A DNA stretch of 64,000 nt from UBA11403 sp963784615 (GTDB lineage: Bacteria; Pseudomonadota; Gammaproteobacteria; Legionellales; Legionellaceae): contig CAWASG010000001.1 in assembly GCA_963784615.1 (NCBI GenBank), positions 1,922,001-1,986,000 on the forward strand, written 5' to 3'. Below are positions 15,874-25,405 of this stretch, one piece after another. Within the stretch, counting starts at the first letter, position 1. Every line of letters begins with the position of its first letter. Under the pieces are notes generated by a model, which worked only from the letters and a program-made list of their open reading frames with translations, ran no database searches and was not told the origin of the DNA. A program made the position numbers and the translations under genes.

Positions 15874-16555
15874 GACACCCCTCATTGCACTGCAGAATAT
15901 TGAAAAAAAATACCAAGTCGGCCCGGTTGAGAGTGTGGTTTTAAAATCCATCTCGTTGACAGTGGGTGAACAAGAGATGCTGGCGATTGTCGGCGCATCG
16001 GGCTCGGGAAAGTCCACGTTAATGAATATCATTGGCTTACTCGATAAACCGGATCAAGGTGATTATCAATTAAGTGGTCAATTGACGCGCGGGTTAAATG
16101 ACGATGATAGAGCCCGACTGCGCAATCAACACATAGGGTTTGTGTTTCAGCAGTTTAATTTATTATCCCGTTTTACCGCGTTGCAAAATGTAGCCCTGCC
16201 GCTGACCTATCGCGAACTCCCTGAATCGACGATTCAACAAAAAGCCCTTGAGGCACTCGATCGCGTGGGCATGAAAGCATTTGCTTTGCATCGTCCTACG
16301 CAATTATCAGGCGGTCAACAACAACGGGTTGCCATTGCGCGTGCGCTGGTGGGAGAGCCACAGGTGATTCTCGCCGATGAGCCAACTGGCGCGCTCGACT
16401 CCGTGACAGGACAGGAGATTATGAATTTGTTTCGTGTACTCCATGATGAAGGACGTACGCTCATCCTGGTCACCCATGACGCCCATATCGCGCAACAATG
16501 CACGCGGCAGATTACACTCGCAGACGGTCGCATCATCGGTGATTGTTTATTATGA
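15866..16555 (+). CDS. ABC transporter ATPase, MacB/LolD type
   Basis: 229 residues. Walker A GASGSGKST near residue 43, Q-loop FVFQQFNLLSRFTAL, signature LSGGQQQRVAIARAL near 142, Walker B VILADEPTGALD, and the switch His in LVTHD are all present, so it should hydrolyse ATP. LSGGQQQR and DEPTGALD are typical of the MacB/LolD/FtsE group. The ATG at 15866 overlaps the preceding stop (ATGAATAA) and gives the normal N-terminus; a GTG at 15851 is possible but less likely. It powers the permease encoded next. Confidence 0.94.
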   Translation: MNKTPLIALQNIEKKYQVGPVESVVLKSISLTVGEQEMLAIVGASGSGKSTLMNIIGLLDKPDQGDYQLSGQLTRGLNDDDRARLRNQHIGFVFQQFNLLSRFTALQNVALPLTYRELPESTIQQKALEALDRVGMKAFALHRPTQLSGGQQQRVAIARALVGEPQVILADEPTGALDSVTGQEIMNLFRVLHDEGRTLILVTHDAHIAQQCTRQITLADGRIIGDCLL

Positions 16556-17745
16556 AACTGATTAATCATGCCCATCATGCCATTGTCAATTTAAGCTCGG
16601 CAAAACTGCGCTCCTTTCTCGCTCTATTAGGGATCTGGGTCGGAACCGCGTCAGTTGTAGCACTGATGAATTTTGGTCAAATAGCGACTGAAAAAGCCCT
16701 GGAGCAATTTAAAGCGCTGGGTACAGATTTGCTGGCTATTTCACTCTATCAAAAAGTCCAAGACACGAGCCAGACAGGGCAGGAGAGTATTGCACTTCCC
16801 ATCTGGCGGCAATTCCCTGAATGGATTCCTGCTATCAAAGAAATCGCGCCTTATAGTACGGCTTATCAGCCGATGAGTTTTGGTGGACGATTATTGAAAG
16901 GTGTGATTATCGGCGCGGATGAGTCGTTGGCCGATATTATTCACATCGATTTGGCGGAGGGTTTTTTTGTTTCGTTTGTACAGACATTTGAACATTATTG
17001 CGTGGTCGGTGCAGGTCTTGCGCAACAGATTCAAGCAAGCGCTGGCGAATCGCCAATGGGCAAGCAGATTAAAATCGGACAAGCGTTGTATACGGTGATT
17101 GGTATTGCAAAGCCGTGGAAAGAAAATGTTTTTTTTAACGAAGACGTGAATCAAGCGGTCATCATTCCTATTGCCGGTATTGCTTTAGTGAAAAAGGACG
17201 CAACGATTAATAACGTGGTTATAAAATTAAAACCGAATATTCACATCGACGACGTCATCGCACACATTCAGCAACGCATCGGAGAATACGCTCCCAAAAT
17301 GAGTGTATTTGTGCGCAGCGCGAAACAAATCATTGAAAACATGGAAAATCAGGGACGAATTTTTACTTTGTTGCTGGCGGTTATTGGTGGGATTTCCTTG
17401 ATGGTGGGCGGTATTGGTGTGATGAATGTAATGCTCGTTTCTGTGACAGAGCGTCGCAAGGAAATTGGTATTCGTAAAGCCGTTGGTGGAAAAAACAGTG
17501 AAATTCAAGCGTTATTTTTAGTCGAATCAATCCTCTTGTCGCTTGTTGGCGGCATGCTTGGGATCGCTACAGGCTTATTAATCACATGGATCATCGCCCA
17601 TTTTAGCCACTGGCCGTTTTCAATCTATTGGCTAGCCGTATGTGTTGGATTTTTTGTATCGGTCACTGTCGGCGTCTTCTTTGGGTATTATCCAGCTCGA
17701 CGTGCTGCAGCATTAGAACCCGTAATTTCTTTACGAAGCGAATAA
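16552..17745 (+). CDS. ABC transporter permease, MacB type
   Basis: 397 residues, starting in an ATGA overlap with the ATPase. One N-terminal membrane helix (LRSFLALLGIWVGTASVVAL), a large periplasmic MacB_PCD domain at residues about 50-265, then three C-terminal helices of the FtsX type (IFTLLLAVIGGISLMVGGIG; ILLSLVGGMLGIATGLLITW; WLAVCVGFFVSVTVGVFFGY) ending with YYPARRAAALEPVISLR. The coupling motif RRKEIGIRKAVGG is intact. With the three genes upstream it makes a complete MacAB-TolC-like tripartite exporter; candidates are peptides, lipids or toxins. Confidence 0.93.
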   Translation: MKLINHAHHAIVNLSSAKLRSFLALLGIWVGTASVVALMNFGQIATEKALEQFKALGTDLLAISLYQKVQDTSQTGQESIALPIWRQFPEWIPAIKEIAPYSTAYQPMSFGGRLLKGVIIGADESLADIIHIDLAEGFFVSFVQTFEHYCVVGAGLAQQIQASAGESPMGKQIKIGQALYTVIGIAKPWKENVFFNEDVNQAVIIPIAGIALVKKDATINNVVIKLKPNIHIDDVIAHIQQRIGEYAPKMSVFVRSAKQIIENMENQGRIFTLLLAVIGGISLMVGGIGVMNVMLVSVTERRKEIGIRKAVGGKNSEIQALFLVESILLSLVGGMLGIATGLLITWIIAHFSHWPFSIYWLAVCVGFFVSVTVGVFFGYYPARRAAALEPVISLRSE

Positions 17746-17763
17746 GAGTGAACATTGGTGAGC

Positions 17764-17848
17764 CGTAGGTTGGGTTGAGGCTGGTAAGCCGAAGCCCAAC
17801 AAAACCATCCATGTTGGGCTTCGGCTTACCAGCCTCAACCCAACCTAC
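17764..17848. repeat. Palindromic repeat, family A
   Basis: Long near-perfect inverted repeat (GTAGGTTGGGTTGAGGCTGG and its complement) 18 bases after the exporter operon. Nearly identical to the copy after recN; could act as a bidirectional terminator. Confidence 0.92.
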
Positions 17849-17945
17849 ATCCACTTTTTGCATACAGCTTTGTCAAACATCCAGAATAAGAGATCTCTTA
17901 CATCAAAAGCAGACGAGTCGATCGTGACGCAATGTGTAAAAAGGG

Positions 17946-18054
17946 TATAATCAATGCTTAACGGATGACATGGATTGTCTGACAGGATGTCACCATGTAG
18001 TTTGGCTCAATGGATGAGCCTTAACTTTAGTATCCTCTTGTTAACAGGAGGATA
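17946..18054 (+). promoter_or_regulatory. Possible promoter and structured leader upstream of the CAP-domain gene
   Basis: TATAAT at 17946-17951 is followed by two hairpins: GGCTCA/TGAGCC at 18004-18020 and TATCCTC/GAGGATA at 18031-18054, with no coding frame between them and the gene at 18131. It may be a structured 5' leader or a small RNA. I recognise no known riboswitch. No convincing -35. Confidence 0.4.
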
Positions 18055-18130
18055 GCAATTTTAAGTTCACTTTTTTAGCACACTGCTATATACTCACCTC
18101 TTCTTTTCTATAGAGGATGTGATTATATTT

Positions 18131-18643
18131 ATGATCAAGTTCAAACCATTGCTATTCAGCGCTTCGCTTATATTTAGCTTGACCGTTTCTTCATTTGCTT
18201 CAGCAGCACCCATTCAAGCCGACAATAACAATGATGCAGAAATGCGAAAAATGATTTTATATTATGTTAACGCCTATCGCGCCAAACATCATTTATCAGC
18301 GCTTTCACTCAACGAGGCTGCATCGCAAGAAGCGGCACAACACAGCCGTGCAATGGCAGCTAAGTCGATTCCCTTCGGACATGCGCATTTTAACGATCGG
18401 ATTCAGCGCGTATACAAGCAAGTCAAAAACTGCAATGGCGGTGCTGAAAACGTTGCCTATTACAAACTCAATGCAAAACGCCTGGTTGACGCCTGGGTCG
18501 CAAGCCCAGGACACCGACGTAATATTGAAGGACGTTATAACGTCACTGGTATCGGGATCGCTCATGGAAAAAGCGGATGGGCATACTACACGCAAATTTT
18601 TGTTAAAAAAGAAGATAATAGGGCATTGAACGTAACAGCATGA
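18131..18643 (+). CDS. Secreted CAP-domain (SCP/PR1-like) protein
   Basis: About 170 residues with a cleavable signal peptide (PLLFSASLIFSLTVSSFASA, cleavage likely near ASA-AP). The CAP fold is marked by ILYYVNAYRAKHHLSALSLN, HSRAMAAKSIPFGH with the first motif His, GGAENVAYY, and AWVASPGHRRNIEGRYNVTG with the second. Bacterial members are secreted or periplasmic; many bind lipids or peptidoglycan-related ligands, but activity is rarely known. ATG 18131 is chosen over GTG 18119, which lies too close to the AGAGG site; either gives the same mature protein. Confidence 0.85.
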   Translation: MIKFKPLLFSASLIFSLTVSSFASAAPIQADNNNDAEMRKMILYYVNAYRAKHHLSALSLNEAASQEAAQHSRAMAAKSIPFGHAHFNDRIQRVYKQVKNCNGGAENVAYYKLNAKRLVDAWVASPGHRRNIEGRYNVTGIGIAHGKSGWAYYTQIFVKKEDNRALNVTA

Positions 18644-18665
18644 AAAAAGACTCATGCTGTTACGT
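18630..18665 (+). terminator. Hairpin overlapping the CAP gene stop
   Basis: ACGTAACAGCATGA (18630-18643) and TCATGCTGTTACGT (18652-18665) are perfect 14-bp arms that include the stop codon. No T-run follows, so termination strength is uncertain. Confidence 0.55.
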
Positions 18666-18729
18666 CCAAGTAGCATTGTAAAGCGGGCTCCGGCATTCTC
18701 GCCGTAAAACCTAAGCCGGTATGGGCGTG

Positions 18730-18784
18730 CCTTCTCCCATTGATGGGAGAAGGTGCCCGACAGGGCGGATGAGGGTAGATCAAA
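18730..18784. repeat. Repeat family B, copy 2
   Basis: Same hairpin TTCTCCCATTGATGGGAGAA and tail GAGGGTAGATCAAA as at 1034-1087. Its last bases lie 2 nt before the queC ATG, and its GAGGGT is at a usable distance to act as the queC ribosome binding site. Confidence 0.85.
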
Positions 18785-18786
18785 AC

Positions 18787-19479
18787 ATGAAACAGATACA
18801 GCCAAACAACAAAAAAGCCGTTATTTTACTCTCCGGCGGACTAGATTCCGCCACCTGTTTAGCCATGGCAAACGCAACAGGGTTTGCGTGCTATGCCTTA
18901 AGCTTTGCATATGGACAGCGACACGATGCCGAGCTCATTGCGGCCAAAACAATTGCCCAACATCTAGGTGCGGCCGACTATCGAGTCGTCACACTCGATA
19001 TCGGCCAATTTGGCGCCTCTGCACTGACGGACGCCAGCATTGGCGTTCCTGATTACCAGGAGCATGGCACTATTCCAGTGACCTACGTTCCTGCTCGTAA
19101 TACCGTATTTCTGGCCATCGCATTAAGTTATGCAGAAGCCATAGGCGCGCAGGATATTTTCATTGGTGCAAATGCCATTGATTACTCTGGCTACCCTGAT
19201 TGCAGGCCCGAGTACATCAAAGCGTTTCAAGATATGGCTAACCTTGCAACCAAAGCGTCCGTTGAAGGCGCGCCATTCACCATTCACACGCCATTGATGG
19301 CTTTAAGTAAAGCCAGAATTATTCAGGAAGGGACGCAACTTGGCATTGACTATGGCATGACGGTATCCTGCTATCAGCTCACCGACGATGGCCTCGCCTG
19401 TGGACGTTGTGATAGTTGTCATCTGCGCCGACAAGGCTTTGAGCAAGCACAAGTTCCCGATCCAACCCGTTACCAATAA
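18787..19479 (+). CDS. queC: 7-cyano-7-deazaguanine synthase
   Basis: QueC converts 7-carboxy-7-deazaguanine to preQ0 with ATP and ammonia in queuosine biosynthesis. Seen over 230 residues: the PP-loop ILLSGGLDSATCLAM, the GANAIDYSGYPDCRPEYI segment, and the zinc-binding cysteines of SCYQL...CGRCDSCHLRRQGF near the C-terminus. ATG 18787 gives the usual family start; an upstream in-frame ATG at 18721 would add 22 residues translated from repeat DNA and is less likely. No other queuosine genes are nearby. Confidence 0.95.
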   Translation: MKQIQPNNKKAVILLSGGLDSATCLAMANATGFACYALSFAYGQRHDAELIAAKTIAQHLGAADYRVVTLDIGQFGASALTDASIGVPDYQEHGTIPVTYVPARNTVFLAIALSYAEAIGAQDIFIGANAIDYSGYPDCRPEYIKAFQDMANLATKASVEGAPFTIHTPLMALSKARIIQEGTQLGIDYGMTVSCYQLTDDGLACGRCDSCHLRRQGFEQAQVPDPTRYQ

Positions 19480-19558
19480 AGAATCTATAAAATTACAATT
19501 TTTTTTGAAAAACCCTTGTAATTCCATCAAATTCAGGTATCATTGCTTCCTCATTTGT

Positions 19559-19634
19559 GGGCCGTTAGCTCAGTTGGTAGAGCAGAAGGCTTTTAACCTT
19601 TTTGTCATAGGTTCAAATCCTATACGGCCCACCA
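19559..19634 (+). tRNA. tRNA-Lys (anticodon TTT)
   Basis: 76 nt with encoded CCA. The acceptor stem GGGCCGT pairs with ACGGCCC; D arm AGCTCAGTTGGTAGAGC; anticodon loop CTTTTAA gives TTT; T arm ATAGGTTCAAATCCTAT. Thirty-four bases upstream of tRNA-Arg, probably co-transcribed. Confidence 0.96.
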
Positions 19635-19668
19635 CTTCTTCATCGATCAAACCACAAAACACCAAAAC

Positions 19669-19745
19669 GCGCTCGTAGCTCAGCTGGATAGAGTACTTGG
19701 CTTCGAACCAAGGTGTCGGGGGTTCGAGTCCCTCCGAGCGCACCA
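19669..19745 (+). tRNA. tRNA-Arg (anticodon TCG); apparent integration site
   Basis: 77 nt with encoded CCA. The acceptor stem GCGCTCG pairs with CGAGCGC; anticodon stem-loop CTTGGCTTCGAACCAAG gives TCG. Its 3' 47 bases from 19699 recur with two differences at 25651-25696, the pattern left when an integrative element uses a tRNA 3' end as attachment site. Confidence 0.96.
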
Positions 19746-19769
19746 TATAATATATTTAAAATCAATAAG

Positions 19770-20939
19770 TTAATAGGCTGTTTTCGATTCAGTACCTTTA
19801 TTTAAAATAGCCAAATATTTTTTATATACATAGATTTTGTTCCGTTCTTTTCCGGTTATTTCTTCAATGATTTCAAGACGCTCCAGGGCGGTCAAAGCCC
19901 GCAATACGGTGGGTAATGAAACTTTGCAAACTTTCTTGATTTTTGCTGTGTTAGATATAGGATGCCGTTGAAAATAATGATGGAGATTCAAGGTTGATGA
20001 CGCAGATGTTCCTGATTTTTCAATGTGAAAGCGATCATCATGAAATAGTTTGATGATTTCTTGCGCGGTATCCGTTGCTTGTTGTGCTGTTTCAATTACG
20101 CCGGTCAGGAAAAATTCGATCCATTCTTCCCAGTCGCCGGTATCTCTAACTAATTGCAGATGATCATAATAAGCTTGGCGATTTGCTTTAAAATACAAAC
20201 TTAAATAGAGTAATGGCTGTTTAAGGATCCCCTCAGCACAAAGAATAAAGGTAATCAAAAGTCTACCCAAACGACCATTACCATCAAGAAATGGATGAAT
20301 TGTTTCAAATTGCACATGAGCTAGTGCGGCTTTAATTAGCACGGGTAATTTTACATTATCATCATGAAGAAACTTTTCAAGGTCTCCAAGTGTTTCCATC
20401 AGCCGTTCAGGAGGTGGTGGTACAAATTTAGCGTTTCCCGGTCTTGTGCCACCGATCCAATTCTGAGAGACCCTAAACTCCCCAGGCTGTTTTTGATTAC
20501 CCCGACCACTTTTCATGAGAATGCCATGAATTTCGGTTAATAGTCTCAAACACAACGGCAGATCTTTTAGTCGTTCAAGACCATAATTCATCGCAGCGAC
20601 GTAATTGGACACTTCTGTCACATCATCCTGGGGAGCCCCCGGAGCTTCTTCATTTTCATATAAAAGTAAATCAGAAAGCGAAGATTGAGTGCCCTCGATT
20701 TGGGAAGATAAAACTGCTTCTTTACGCACATACATATATAAAAAAAGTGATGGCTCCGGTAGAATCATACTCATTCCATCAAGACGTCCAAGAGCAATGC
20801 CTGCTTTGTCTGTTAATGTATAAAGCCTTTCCATATCAAGCGCAGGTAACGGGGGTAATTTTTGAGGAACATACGCAGAATAATATTCACCCGCAACCGA
20901 ACATTTAATATATTCGCCTATACGCTGATTTTTATTCAT
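19770..20939 (-). CDS. Fic-family protein with C-terminal winged helix
   Basis: 389 residues. The Fic active site HPFLDGNGRLGRLL near residue 215 matches HxFx(D/E)GNGRxxR exactly, so AMP transfer to hydroxyl side chains is the expected reaction. The N-terminal SSQIEGTQSS near residue 77 fits the (S/T)xxxE(G/N) inhibitory motif of class II Fic proteins, which block themselves with their own N-terminal helix. The C-terminal 90 residues look like a winged-helix DNA-binding domain (AKIKKVCKVSLPTVLRALTA), common in chromosomal Fic proteins that regulate themselves. It is the first gene inside the putative tRNA-Arg island. Target unknown; DNA-binding context argues against a secreted role. Confidence 0.92.
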   Translation of the reverse strand: MNKNQRIGEYIKCSVAGEYYSAYVPQKLPPLPALDMERLYTLTDKAGIALGRLDGMSMILPEPSLFLYMYVRKEAVLSSQIEGTQSSLSDLLLYENEEAPGAPQDDVTEVSNYVAAMNYGLERLKDLPLCLRLLTEIHGILMKSGRGNQKQPGEFRVSQNWIGGTRPGNAKFVPPPPERLMETLGDLEKFLHDDNVKLPVLIKAALAHVQFETIHPFLDGNGRLGRLLITFILCAEGILKQPLLYLSLYFKANRQAYYDHLQLVRDTGDWEEWIEFFLTGVIETAQQATDTAQEIIKLFHDDRFHIEKSGTSASSTLNLHHYFQRHPISNTAKIKKVCKVSLPTVLRALTALERLEIIEEITGKERNKIYVYKKYLAILNKGTESKTAY

Positions 20940-21060
20940 AGAGCCTCCAAGTAATATAATTTAGTGTTTTTGTTACTTAATTTATTATAAGTAATATTAA
21001 TGTGAGTTGTAAATAATTAAATAACAAATACATTGATTTTCGTTACTTGTGTTGAACAAA
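20940..21060 (-). promoter_or_regulatory. AT-rich control region of the Fic gene with repeated AAGTAAC sites
   Basis: Read towards the gene, this stretch has CAAGTAACGAAAAT, TAAGTAACAAAAAC and two ATTACTT words in inverted order, around an AT-rich core. They could be operator sites for the protein's own winged helix. GGAGG precedes the ATG at good spacing. Confidence 0.4.
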
Positions 21061-21235
21061 TATGCGGGACACGGATCGGGTTTTCAAGGTATCTACCCAT
21101 TTGGGCATGATTTTTATTTCATCGAAACCGGACGTTGGATATAGTTATATCCAGAATGATAATCAAACCAGGCTCGTCGAGGCGAATCCTCAGGCTATAA
21201 CTATAGTTTGGACGGTTCAAACAGGTTGGCCATGC

Positions 21236-23017
21236 CTATGTTTTTTTAGCGAGCTCCGTGAATGCATCAAACGACATCGGCTTGTAATAATAAAACCCCT
21301 GCACAATATCGCATTTTTCTTGTTTTAAAAAATCTACTTCTGCTTTAGTTTCAGCACCTTCAGCGACAACGATTTTATCTAATGAGTGAGCCATTTGGAT
21401 AATCGCTCTTACAATTTGGGCATTGGCCGTATCCTCTGGTAATCCCGTAATATACGATTTATCTATTTTTATTTTATAGATGGGCAATCGCTTGATATAG
21501 GAGAATGATGAAAAACCAGTTCCAAAATCATCAATCGCAATTTTAAATCCCAACTGATTTAATGCCGTTAAAATAGCAATGTTATGTTCCGTATCTTTCA
21601 GTAACATATTTTCTGTTATTTCAAGTTCGATATGTTTTGCGCTCACCGCAAATTCTTTCATCAGCGATTCCAGGTAATCAACCAGATGAAATCCTTCTTG
21701 AAGTTGTTGCGCAGAAATATTAATGGAAAGCGGCACACCTGACCACGCAGCACTTATTTTTTGAAACGTCATGCGGATGATTAGTTCATTCAATGAAATG
21801 ATTAAATTATTTTTTTCTGCAAATGGAATAAATGTGTTAGGTGATAGCAACCCATCAACAGGATGCTGCCATCGAACCAATACTTCAACAGCACAAATAG
21901 CATCCGTATTTAAATCTACTTGCGGTTGATAATTTAGAATAAATTGATTATCTATAATGGCTTGGCGTAACTCTTTATCCATCTGAATTGTTTTGGAGGC
22001 AATAACGGCCAATTCATTTGAAAAAACATAAATTCGATTTCCACCCAGTTGTTTCGCTTCAACGACCGCTAAATCTGCATTGACCACCAATGTTTTACCG
22101 TCTAGTCCATCTTGTGGATACACAGCAATACCGATACTTGCTGTTAGCTCCACTTTATTTTCAGCAAGTTCATACGGTTCATTGACTTTAAGCTGAATGA
22201 TACGTGCAAAATCGTACGCTTCTTTTTTACTCATTTCAGACAGATAAAAAATAAACTTATCGCCTCCCAATCTGGATAAATTCATTTTTTTAAAAGTACT
22301 CAAGCTGCCAAATCGGGATGCAACGGTTTTTAATAAAATATCACCATAGCCGTGACCAAATGCCTCATTGACCAATGTCAATCGATCAATATCCAGCACC
22401 ATCACAGTAATACTCATGATTTTTTTATCAGCAATAAGTTCATTTAGCTCCGCTTCTAATGCAGCGCGATTTAATAGCCCCGTTAATAAATCATGCCGTG
22501 CAATTTCCTTGATATGTTCGTGGTCTTGAAAATGTTCTGCAAATTCTCCGATCGCTTTACCGATATTTTCCATCATCGTCAATAATTCCGGCTCAGGCTC
22601 TCTGATATCAAAACTGAGGAATTCAAGCATGCCATAAATGTGATTGTGGTAAAGAATGGGAACGCCTAATGCACTATTCAGACCTGCCATTTTGGCGGAT
22701 TCTGATCGCGTGTAAACGTTATTGTCGGCATACCTTGACACCCAGAGCGGCAGCTTTGTTTTCCATATTTTGCCTGAAAAACCATCTGTAATCGAAAGGG
22801 TTTGTTGACGGCTTTTCAAATCAAAGTCGGACAATACACGACTGTCTTTGTGCCATGTATCGACGCAACGCAATCGATTACTAGATGGATCAATGAGCCA
22901 TAATTCACCTACGTCAAAGTTAAGTGCATGGCACACGAATCGAAGTAGTTTTGGAGAAAAAGCTTCAATGGTTTTTTCATTTTCAATCAGGTGCGATATA
23001 TACCCAATCAACTTCAA
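21236..23017 (-). pseudogene. C-terminal half of an interrupted c-di-GMP signalling protein (GAF, GGDEF, EAL)
   Basis: 593 residues in frame from a TTG at 23017. Order: GAF domain (about 20-165; FDVGELWLIDPSSNRLRCVD), GGDEF domain (about 175-330) and EAL domain (about 345-590). The GGDEF signature reads RLGGDKF, with the essential Glu replaced, so cyclase activity is doubtful. The EAL domain reads EVLVRW and keeps LEITEN, IDDFGTG, KIDKSYI and AEGAET, so c-di-GMP hydrolysis is plausible. The sequence before the TTG still reads as protein (LLSI) and the partner N-terminal half lies beyond an IS630 transposase in the same orientation, so I interpret both as one gene split by insertion. Separate translation of this half is possible. 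Confidence 0.75.
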
Positions 23018-24090
23018 AATGCTAAGTAATCAGCATCTGGAAGTTGTCATTAATTCGACCATTTAGGTCGCTTCCGATACGTGGCAAAATGCTATCAAAA
23101 AAACCATTAATGGCGTCTTTAAAATCCTTTGCTCCTTTGAAAAATCGATTATTTCTTACCTGTTCATTCATCACTTTCCATAGTCGCTCTATAGGATTAA
23201 GATTCGGACTATATGGCGGTAGAAAATGCAACTTTATATTCAGTTTTGAAGCCTGTTCAGCAACTGAAAATGAACGATGATATCCTGCCTGATCCAACAC
23301 CAAATGAATCGTTTTTTGAGTGGTATATTGAGCTCGAATTTTACTCATAAAATCAGTGATCGATTCTGAATTAATTGTCTCATATTGCGAGGTAATTGCT
23401 TCCGCAATATTCCCCAATTGAATCGCGCCAATAATGTTTAATCGTGTACGGCTAGCAGTTGTCCCAACGTGCTTTGTTTTACCTGTTTTAATCCAGCCAT
23501 AGGTCAATTTTGTCGCTTGTGTTGGATGCACTGAATCCATAAACAATATAGGCTCTTCGTCGCCAACCTCTTGTTTCAGTTGATTATATTCTTCAACAAA
23601 TTGCTGTTGTAATTCAGGGTCTGCCTTGTGTGGTAAGCCCTTCGGTTTTTTATAACTAAAACCATTACGATGCAGCCATTTATGCAATCCCGCTACGGTG
23701 TATGTGACACCAAAACGTTCTTTAATATACAGAACAATTTGATGATTATGGGCATAAGTATTTTCTTCTAAATGAGCAACAAGTTCTTGGGTCTGTTCGT
23801 CGGTTAAATGACTCGATGAGCCACCACTTTCATTTTTTAATTTTCCTGCTGTTTTATACGCTTCGATATGCTTAATAATCGTCGATTGATGTAGCCGTAA
23901 CGCTTGGCTAATTTGAGGGACTGTCCATCCTTCTGAACGTAGCAAAATCGCTTTCAGGCGATCGCTTTCCTTTCTATTTTCGCTAGCGTGATGCAAGAGC
24001 TCAAGATGTGTTTTTTCTTCGGCGGTTAAATATAATCTTTTCATGCCACATAGCATGATCCCATTTTTTGTACAATGCAAGCTTTTTCAA
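23018..24090 (-). mobile_element. IS630-family insertion sequence (ends approximate)
   Basis: About 1.07 kb between the two halves of the signalling gene. IS630 elements normally insert at TA and duplicate it; I could not fix the exact inverted ends by eye, so boundaries are within roughly 20 bp. Contains one complete transposase gene. Confidence 0.75.
23022..24044 (-). CDS. IS630-family transposase
   Basis: 340 residues from the ATG at 24044 (MKRLYLTAEEKTHLELLHHA, a typical family start). N-terminal helix-turn-helix (WTVPQISQALRLHQSTIIKHI) and a second winged helix (THNHQ region near residue 85) precede the DDE nuclease: ILFMDSVHPTQ near 165, IHLVLDQAGYHRS near 250, and PNLNPIERLWKVMNEQV near 285 supply D, D and E. 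No frameshift or stop, so the element may still be active. Confidence 0.93.
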   Translation of the reverse strand: MKRLYLTAEEKTHLELLHHASENRKESDRLKAILLRSEGWTVPQISQALRLHQSTIIKHIEAYKTAGKLKNESGGSSSHLTDEQTQELVAHLEENTYAHNHQIVLYIKERFGVTYTVAGLHKWLHRNGFSYKKPKGLPHKADPELQQQFVEEYNQLKQEVGDEEPILFMDSVHPTQATKLTYGWIKTGKTKHVGTTASRTRLNIIGAIQLGNIAEAITSQYETINSESITDFMSKIRAQYTTQKTIHLVLDQAGYHRSFSVAEQASKLNIKLHFLPPYSPNLNPIERLWKVMNEQVRNNRFFKGAKDFKDAINGFFDSILPRIGSDLNGRINDNFQMLIT

Positions 24091-25405
24091 GGATCTTGGG
24101 TATATTATATTGCAAGTGGTTGTATATTTTTTCGAGGGTGACATTCGTCATATCAACTGTAATACCAATAAGATTGATGACATTATTTTCCGCGTCTCTT
24201 AATGGCTGAATGCGCGAAAAAATATGCCGTATGGAACCATCAGGTCTTTGAATGCGATACTCAGCAGAGACGTTCATTTTTCCCTGTTGCAAGTCAACAA
24301 AAAATGCTTGATGAACGGTCGGCTTATCTTCCGGCAAAATCGCCTCAAACCATTCTCTGGGATTTTGATATAACGAATCGGTACTTCTTCCCCAAATTCG
24401 TTCATACGCAGGACTTGCATAGATTATTTTGCTTAAATCCGGTGAGGTCGTATAAAAAATAATATCAATATTTTCTGCAAATTGTCGAAAGATCATTTCG
24501 TTACGGGAAATTTGTAGTTCTGCTGATGTGACCTCTTTTTCTCTTCGATCAATTATTTTCGCCATAATTAAAACAAAGAATCCCACAATAACAAAAGTGG
24601 TGATCGACATGATTGCATCACCAAATTTAGAATCCCACAAATTTTGTGCTTGAAAATGCTGTTCGATCCTGTCAATCAATAAAGGCACAAGAATCACCAC
24701 GGGTAGCAGATAACGCAACAAATATCCACCGGTGCTTTTTTTCAGTAAAATCTCAAGCATACCTTCAGTGGGTTTTAATAATAAAAGACCAACACCAAGC
24801 AATAAAAATAATGCATTAGTATGCATGGCCATTAAGGTATATTTGACAATATTATACTGCATGCTTGGTAAATAAATATAATTACAGATTGAAATAAATG
24901 CGATTAATACAATTATCCAGACTCCCGTTTGTATGACCCATACTGAAATAGATTGTTTGAGTAACAACAAAAATATCATCGCGGTCAGCATAAAATTTAT
25001 GGCAGTAATGGCTGCCATACGACCAGGACTGGGCGTGCCAGGAAATAATGGTTGCATATCTTTTAGAATGAATTGATCGATACCCAAATCAATTCCGAAT
25101 ATATACTCAACGATTGTCATGCTGCTTATCAACAACAATGCGATTGAGAATATGATGATCATAATATCGTGTATACGGTTTGGATTTTTTTTATTGCTCA
25201 ACAGCAGCGCCAATCCAGATAACAAAAAACAGATTGCTGTATTAACCTTCATGTTGACCCAGGTGGGTGAGATGCTGGTTAATATAGTGATATGGTAATA
25301 GCTGCCAAAAATCACCGCCATACTGGCAATAACTATAAAAATGCCGATGATTGTCACTAATAAATGACATCTATCTAGTAGCTTGATATTGTCGCTATTC
25401 ATCAT
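24041..25405 (-). pseudogene. N-terminal half of the interrupted signalling protein (membrane sensor plus PAS)
   Basis: About 454 residues from the ATG at 25405, which has AGGGATCAGGA upstream. Eight or so hydrophobic helices (for example LLVTIIGIFIVIASMAVIFG; MMIIIFSIALLLISSMTIV) form a MASE-like membrane sensor, followed by a PAS domain at about 325-435 (QFAENIDIIFYTTSPD; YRIQRPDGSIRHIFSRIQP). The frame ends just inside IS630 DNA (IVQKMGSCYVA). With the downstream half it would have made a protein of about 1030 residues with sensor, PAS, GAF, GGDEF and EAL domains. The ligand is unknown. Confidence 0.75.
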
